This document shows positions 30,445-33,216 of a stretch of DNA of 33,216 nt, piece by piece (position 1 is the stretch's first letter; the number at the start of each line of letters is the position of its first letter). The DNA comes from Sphingobacteriaceae bacterium UBA6709. GTDB lineage: Bacteria > Bacteroidota > Bacteroidia > Sphingobacteriales > Sphingobacteriaceae. Location of the stretch: NCBI GenBank assembly GCA_002454425.1, contig DKIV01000008.1, positions 69,502 to 102,717 on the forward strand. The letters run 5' to 3'. The translations under genes were made by a program, and so were the position numbers. The notes beneath the pieces were generated by a model that had not been told where the DNA came from, did not search any database, and saw nothing but the letters and a program-made list of their open reading frames with translations.

Positions 30445-30452
30445 TATTTTTG
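30445..30452 (+). promoter_or_regulatory. -7 promoter box TATTTTTG of the S46 peptidase
   Basis: Exact TAnnTTTG on the plus strand. It leaves about 90 bases of leader before the preferred ATG at 30547, a longer leader than most genes here. Confidence 0.5.
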
Positions 30453-30546
30453 CGCATGAACACATGGACACGTATGTGTAAAGATCGTTTAAGACGACCT
30501 ACGTCATAGCGTCGATGCCATGCTTGTCCGCACTAACAGATCAAAG

Positions 30547-32718
30547 ATGATTAAACTGAAACACAAAATCTTACTTGCCGCGATGCTTTGCATCAACGCA
30601 ATGGTTCAAGCCGCGACATCACCGGATGAAGGGATGTATCCGCTTAGCGAACTCAAGAAAGTTAACCTTGCCAAAGCGGGATTCGAAATACCCATGAATG
30701 AGATTTATAATCCACAGGGCATCAGCCTGATCGACGCGCTGGTGAATGTTGGCGGATGCACAGGATCCTTCATCTCTGATAAGGGCTTGATAATCACCAA
30801 TCATCATTGCGCATTTTCAGCAGTGCAGCTTGCCAGCACTCCGGAAAATGATTACATCAATAAAGGCTTTGTTGCTCGCAACGCCGAACAGGAGATCGAA
30901 GCTAAAGGCCTTACCTGTCGCATTACCGACAGTTATGAGGATGTTTCTACCAAGGTCCTTGCCGCGGGAGCACGCGCTTCGGATCCGGCATCGCGCATAA
31001 AGCTGATAAAGGACGAAATGAAGAACCTGGCAAAACGCGCCGAGATGGCTGATCCCGGCATTAAGGCCGAAGTTTCGGAAATGTTTATCGGCAAAACATA
31101 TATTCTCTTTAAGTACCGCATTATTCAGGACGTTCGCCTGGTATATGTACCAAACCGCAGTATTGGCGAGTTTGGTGGCGAGACCGACAACTGGGTATGG
31201 CCGCGCCATACCGGCGATTTTTCGTTCATGAGAGCGTATGTAGCTCCTGACGGGAAACCGGCAAAGTATTCAAAGAAAAACGTTCCCTATACACCTAAGA
31301 AGTTCCTCAAGGTAAATGCCTCCGGCGTTAACGAGAACGACTTCGTATTTATCCTTGGCTATCCGGGTCGCACCTTCCGCAATCGCCCCTACCAGTACAT
31401 TCAATATCAGCAACAGTTTCAACTTCCTTACACTGCTGAGTTATATGAATACGAGAATAAAGCCATGGATGAGGCTGGCAAGGACAATAAGGCTACCGAG
31501 ATAAAGTTAGCTACCCGCATAAAAAGAAATGCCAACGTTCTTAAGAACTATCGCGGTAAGCTCAAAGGACTCAACGCCATCGGTCTTATAGACAAGAAGA
31601 AGAAAGAAGATGCTGAACTTTCAGCGTTCATCCGCTCTGACGCTTCCCTCAGCCGTAAGTACGGATCATTGATGACGGGCATTGACAATCTTTACAAGCA
31701 GGTCTTCAATGAAGCCTATCGCGAACTTTGGTTCTCCCAAATATACTCAAGCACCAGCATGCTTAATGCTTCAGCATATATCAACAGCTTTAAAAAAGCA
31801 ATGAATGCCAGGCCTGCGGCACAACGGACAGCCTTCCTCACCGATAGTGCCAAATATCTTATGAACAGTCTCCGCACGATATATAACAGCTACGACGCCC
31901 ATGCAGACCGCGCTATCTTTGCAAAGATGTTAAGCGATGCCGCAGCCTTCCCTGCTAACCAGCGCATCCTTGCTGTCGACAATAGCATGAAGGGAAGCAA
32001 GGATAAGGCCGCGCAGATCAATGAAGTGCTGTCGGCCACGCTACAACGCAGCAGGATTAACGACAGTAGCTTTGTTTTTAACGAACTGCTATCGTCGGTT
32101 ACCAAGCTGAACAACTATACTGATGCTCTGCTTAGCTTTGAAGGTGAACTACGCCAGCAGCAGCAACAACATAAACAGGAAACTGAACGTCGCGAAGGCG
32201 AACTGAATAAACTTATGGGCGACTACGTAACGGTGAAAGAGCTCTTTAAAAAGCAAAACTTCATGCCCGATGCCAATAGTACGCTTCGCATGACCTACGG
32301 CCACATTAAGGGATACTCACCTGTCGACGCCAGCTGGATGAAGCCATTCACTACCATCAAGGGGATTATTGAAAAAGGCGCCAGCGGCAATCCCGACTTC
32401 GAGTACCCTTCGTCAATAAAAAAACTATGGGAAGCGAAAGATTTCGGTCCTTTTGTAAAAAATGATCTTAACGATGTTCCTGTTGCATTTTTATACGACA
32501 TGGATACCACTGGCGGAAATTCGGGTTCTCCGGTAATGAATGCCAAAGGAGAGCTCGTTGCTGTGAACTTCGATCGTGTGTATGAAGCTACTATTAACGA
32601 TTACGCATGGAATGAAAGCTATTCCCGTTCCATTGGTGTAGATATACGATACGTACTTTGGGTGGCTTCCAAAGTGGATCACGCGGATTTTCTTCTCCGT
32701 GAAATCAATGCCAAATAG
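30547..32718 (+). CDS. S46 family dipeptidyl-peptidase, DPP11-type (Asp/Glu-preferring)
   Basis: Periplasmic serine exopeptidase releasing dipeptides from peptide N-termini. I start at ATG 30547, giving 723 residues and a normal signal peptide (MIKLKHKILLAAMLCINAM, cleavage near VQAA). The ATG at 30520 would add nine polar residues before the signal. The triad is H87 (ITNHHC, the histidine before Cys), D224 (HTGDF) and S659 (GGNSGSP). R677 in VNFDRVYEA sits 18 residues after the serine, exactly where P. gingivalis DPP11 has Arg673 and DPP7 has Gly. This predicts preference for acidic P1 residues. A coiled, Q/K-rich insertion lies in the helical domain. A strong terminator follows. Confidence 0.94.
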   Translation: MIKLKHKILLAAMLCINAMVQAATSPDEGMYPLSELKKVNLAKAGFEIPMNEIYNPQGISLIDALVNVGGCTGSFISDKGLIITNHHCAFSAVQLASTPENDYINKGFVARNAEQEIEAKGLTCRITDSYEDVSTKVLAAGARASDPASRIKLIKDEMKNLAKRAEMADPGIKAEVSEMFIGKTYILFKYRIIQDVRLVYVPNRSIGEFGGETDNWVWPRHTGDFSFMRAYVAPDGKPAKYSKKNVPYTPKKFLKVNASGVNENDFVFILGYPGRTFRNRPYQYIQYQQQFQLPYTAELYEYENKAMDEAGKDNKATEIKLATRIKRNANVLKNYRGKLKGLNAIGLIDKKKKEDAELSAFIRSDASLSRKYGSLMTGIDNLYKQVFNEAYRELWFSQIYSSTSMLNASAYINSFKKAMNARPAAQRTAFLTDSAKYLMNSLRTIYNSYDAHADRAIFAKMLSDAAAFPANQRILAVDNSMKGSKDKAAQINEVLSATLQRSRINDSSFVFNELLSSVTKLNNYTDALLSFEGELRQQQQQHKQETERREGELNKLMGDYVTVKELFKKQNFMPDANSTLRMTYGHIKGYSPVDASWMKPFTTIKGIIEKGASGNPDFEYPSSIKKLWEAKDFGPFVKNDLNDVPVAFLYDMDTTGGNSGSPVMNAKGELVAVNFDRVYEATINDYAWNESYSRSIGVDIRYVLWVASKVDHADFLLREINAK

Positions 32719-32731
32719 CAAATGTCCGGAT

Positions 32732-32743
32732 CTCAGATCTGAG
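32732..32743. repeat. 12-bp perfect palindrome CTCAGATCTGAG
   Basis: Perfect palindrome 13 bases after the S46 peptidase stop and before its terminator. Probably of no consequence, or part of a 3' processing structure. Confidence 0.5.
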
Positions 32744-32760
32744 CAACATTAAACGTCCTA

Positions 32761-32800
32761 GGGGGCTTCTTCAAGTTAACGCGAAGAAAGCCCCTTTTTT
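32761..32800 (+). terminator. intrinsic terminator of the S46 peptidase gene
   Basis: GGGGCTTCTTC (32762-32772) pairs with GAAGAAAGCCCC (32783-32794), with one bulged base, around 10 bases. Six Ts (32795-32800) follow. Confidence 0.92.
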
Positions 32801-32933
32801 CTGCTTTATAAATCTCTCCGGAACGTTGGAATATGCATTCTGGCTTCACGCCACTTAATATCCATCGGCGAAATTATGCGGATCATATTTCTGACGACGC
32901 TCCTGTCATGTTGGAAAATGGTCCACAAAATTC

Positions 32934-32950
32934 AGTTTAAAATTTAAACT
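32934..32950. repeat. 17-bp palindrome AGTTTAAA-A-TTTAAACT
   Basis: Perfect 8-bp arms around one A, in the gene-free right edge. It could be an operator for a gene lying beyond the window or simply AT-rich sequence. Confidence 0.55.
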
Positions 32951-33163
32951 ATAAATATAACCACAACGCAAACAACTCAAATTACAACACCAACAACCTC
33001 ATTGTCAGAGAAATAAAACACAAAAACATTCCTGTCAAAAAAGTTTCCCAGATATTTATAGCACTTGCTTATATCGCAAGATCCATTTCCTGCTGACGCG
33101 CTTGCTTACACCTCCGCGCAGCCGGAGCTCGGAAAGATATCTTCTTCCTCCTCACCCTCTTCA

Positions 33164-33195
33164 GCTACCTACCTGGTTCGAGTCTGACTCGGGAC
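33164..33195 (+). repeat. right copy of terminal inverted repeat
   Basis: Matches the reverse complement of 44-75 at 30 of 32 positions. The identical 19-base core (33177-33195) contains the dyad CGAGTC-T-GACTCG (33179-33191). The reading frame through it encodes LPTWFESDSG, against LPICFESDSG in the left copy. Confidence 0.7.
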
Positions 33196-33216
33196 TGCTT
33201 CGGAACAGACAGCACT

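Larger units (their letters stand above)
32801..33216. other. right-edge region without a gene
   Basis: 416 bases with no credible ORF. It contains an AT-rich 17-bp palindrome (32934-32950), a C/A-rich, G-poor stretch (about 32951-33030), a pyrimidine-rich run (about 33140-33165), and the right copy of the terminal inverted repeat (33164-33195). Outside that copy are 6-base arms ACTGCT (33194-33199) and AGCACT (33211-33216), complementary at five of six positions. Confidence 0.5.

Noticed and set aside
30456..30509. 17-codon frame after the S46 promoter as a leader peptide
   Set aside because: Its ATG is only 4 bases after the -7 box, so it lies at or before the expected transcription start; it does not overlap the downstream gene.

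Overview
The window looks like chromosomal DNA of a Bacteroidota bacterium, most likely a Sphingobacteriaceae-type member (Pedobacter or Mucilaginibacter-like). I infer this from the protein set: an S46 dipeptidyl-peptidase, a PCMD-type lipoprotein next to an outer-membrane barrel, a DUF6600-like secreted protein, DUF4142, a PorE-like TPR/PD40/OmpA protein and Bacteroidota-type LepA, FolD and AlaS. The promoters agree. Nine or more intergenic regions carry an exact TAnnTTTG box, the -7 element of the Bacteroidota primary sigma factor, usually within a few tens of bases of the start codon. Shine-Dalgarno sequences are mostly absent.

Layout. 1-563 is a GC-richer edge segment with dyads, an inverted repeat matching the far right edge, and only tiny candidate ORFs. 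762-3311 (minus) has a SlyD-type prolyl isomerase and a DUF255 thioredoxin-like protein. 3706-5543 (plus) is a lipoprotein/barrel pair. 5577-8734 (minus) is mutS followed by an NlpC/P60 lipoprotein. 8957-11321 (plus) has a DUF6600-like protein, a small unknown and ferritin. 11476-13622 (minus) has a DapA/NanA-family aldolase followed by fucO. 13930-17108 (plus) has a small unknown, lepA and folD. 17160-17594 (minus) is an NTF2-like protein. 17800-21106 (plus) is a likely queE / dienelactone hydrolase-like / PorE-like transcription unit. 21103-24425 (minus) is alaS followed by an Scs7/FA2H-type lipid hydroxylase. 24586-25825 (plus) is a MerR-like regulator and a lipid kinase. 25899-30413 (minus) is a probable five-gene unit: free-methionine-sulfoxide reductase, 3-methyladenine glycosylase, AsmA-like protein, Gfo/Idh/MocA oxidoreductase and DUF4142 lipoprotein. 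30547-32718 (plus) is a DPP11-type S46 peptidase. 32801-33216 has no gene and ends in the inverted copy of the left-edge repeat.

Most of the window is ordinary housekeeping sequence: translation (alaS, lepA), repair (mutS, AAG), folate and deazapurine biosynthesis, iron storage, and envelope proteins. Convergent gene pairs are separated by clear hairpin terminators. I found no CRISPR array, tRNA, rRNA, transposase or defence system.

The points most worth a second look are: the matching inverted repeats at both ends; an aldolase-fucO pair suggesting lactaldehyde metabolism, with paired palindromes upstream; the alaS terminator whose U-tract abuts the hydroxylase start codon; a 20-codon leader ORF overlapping the ferritin start; a dyad flanked by direct repeats in the MerR-like gene leader; interleaved complementary arms before the AsmA-like gene; and the strong Shine-Dalgarno with TTG start of mutS.
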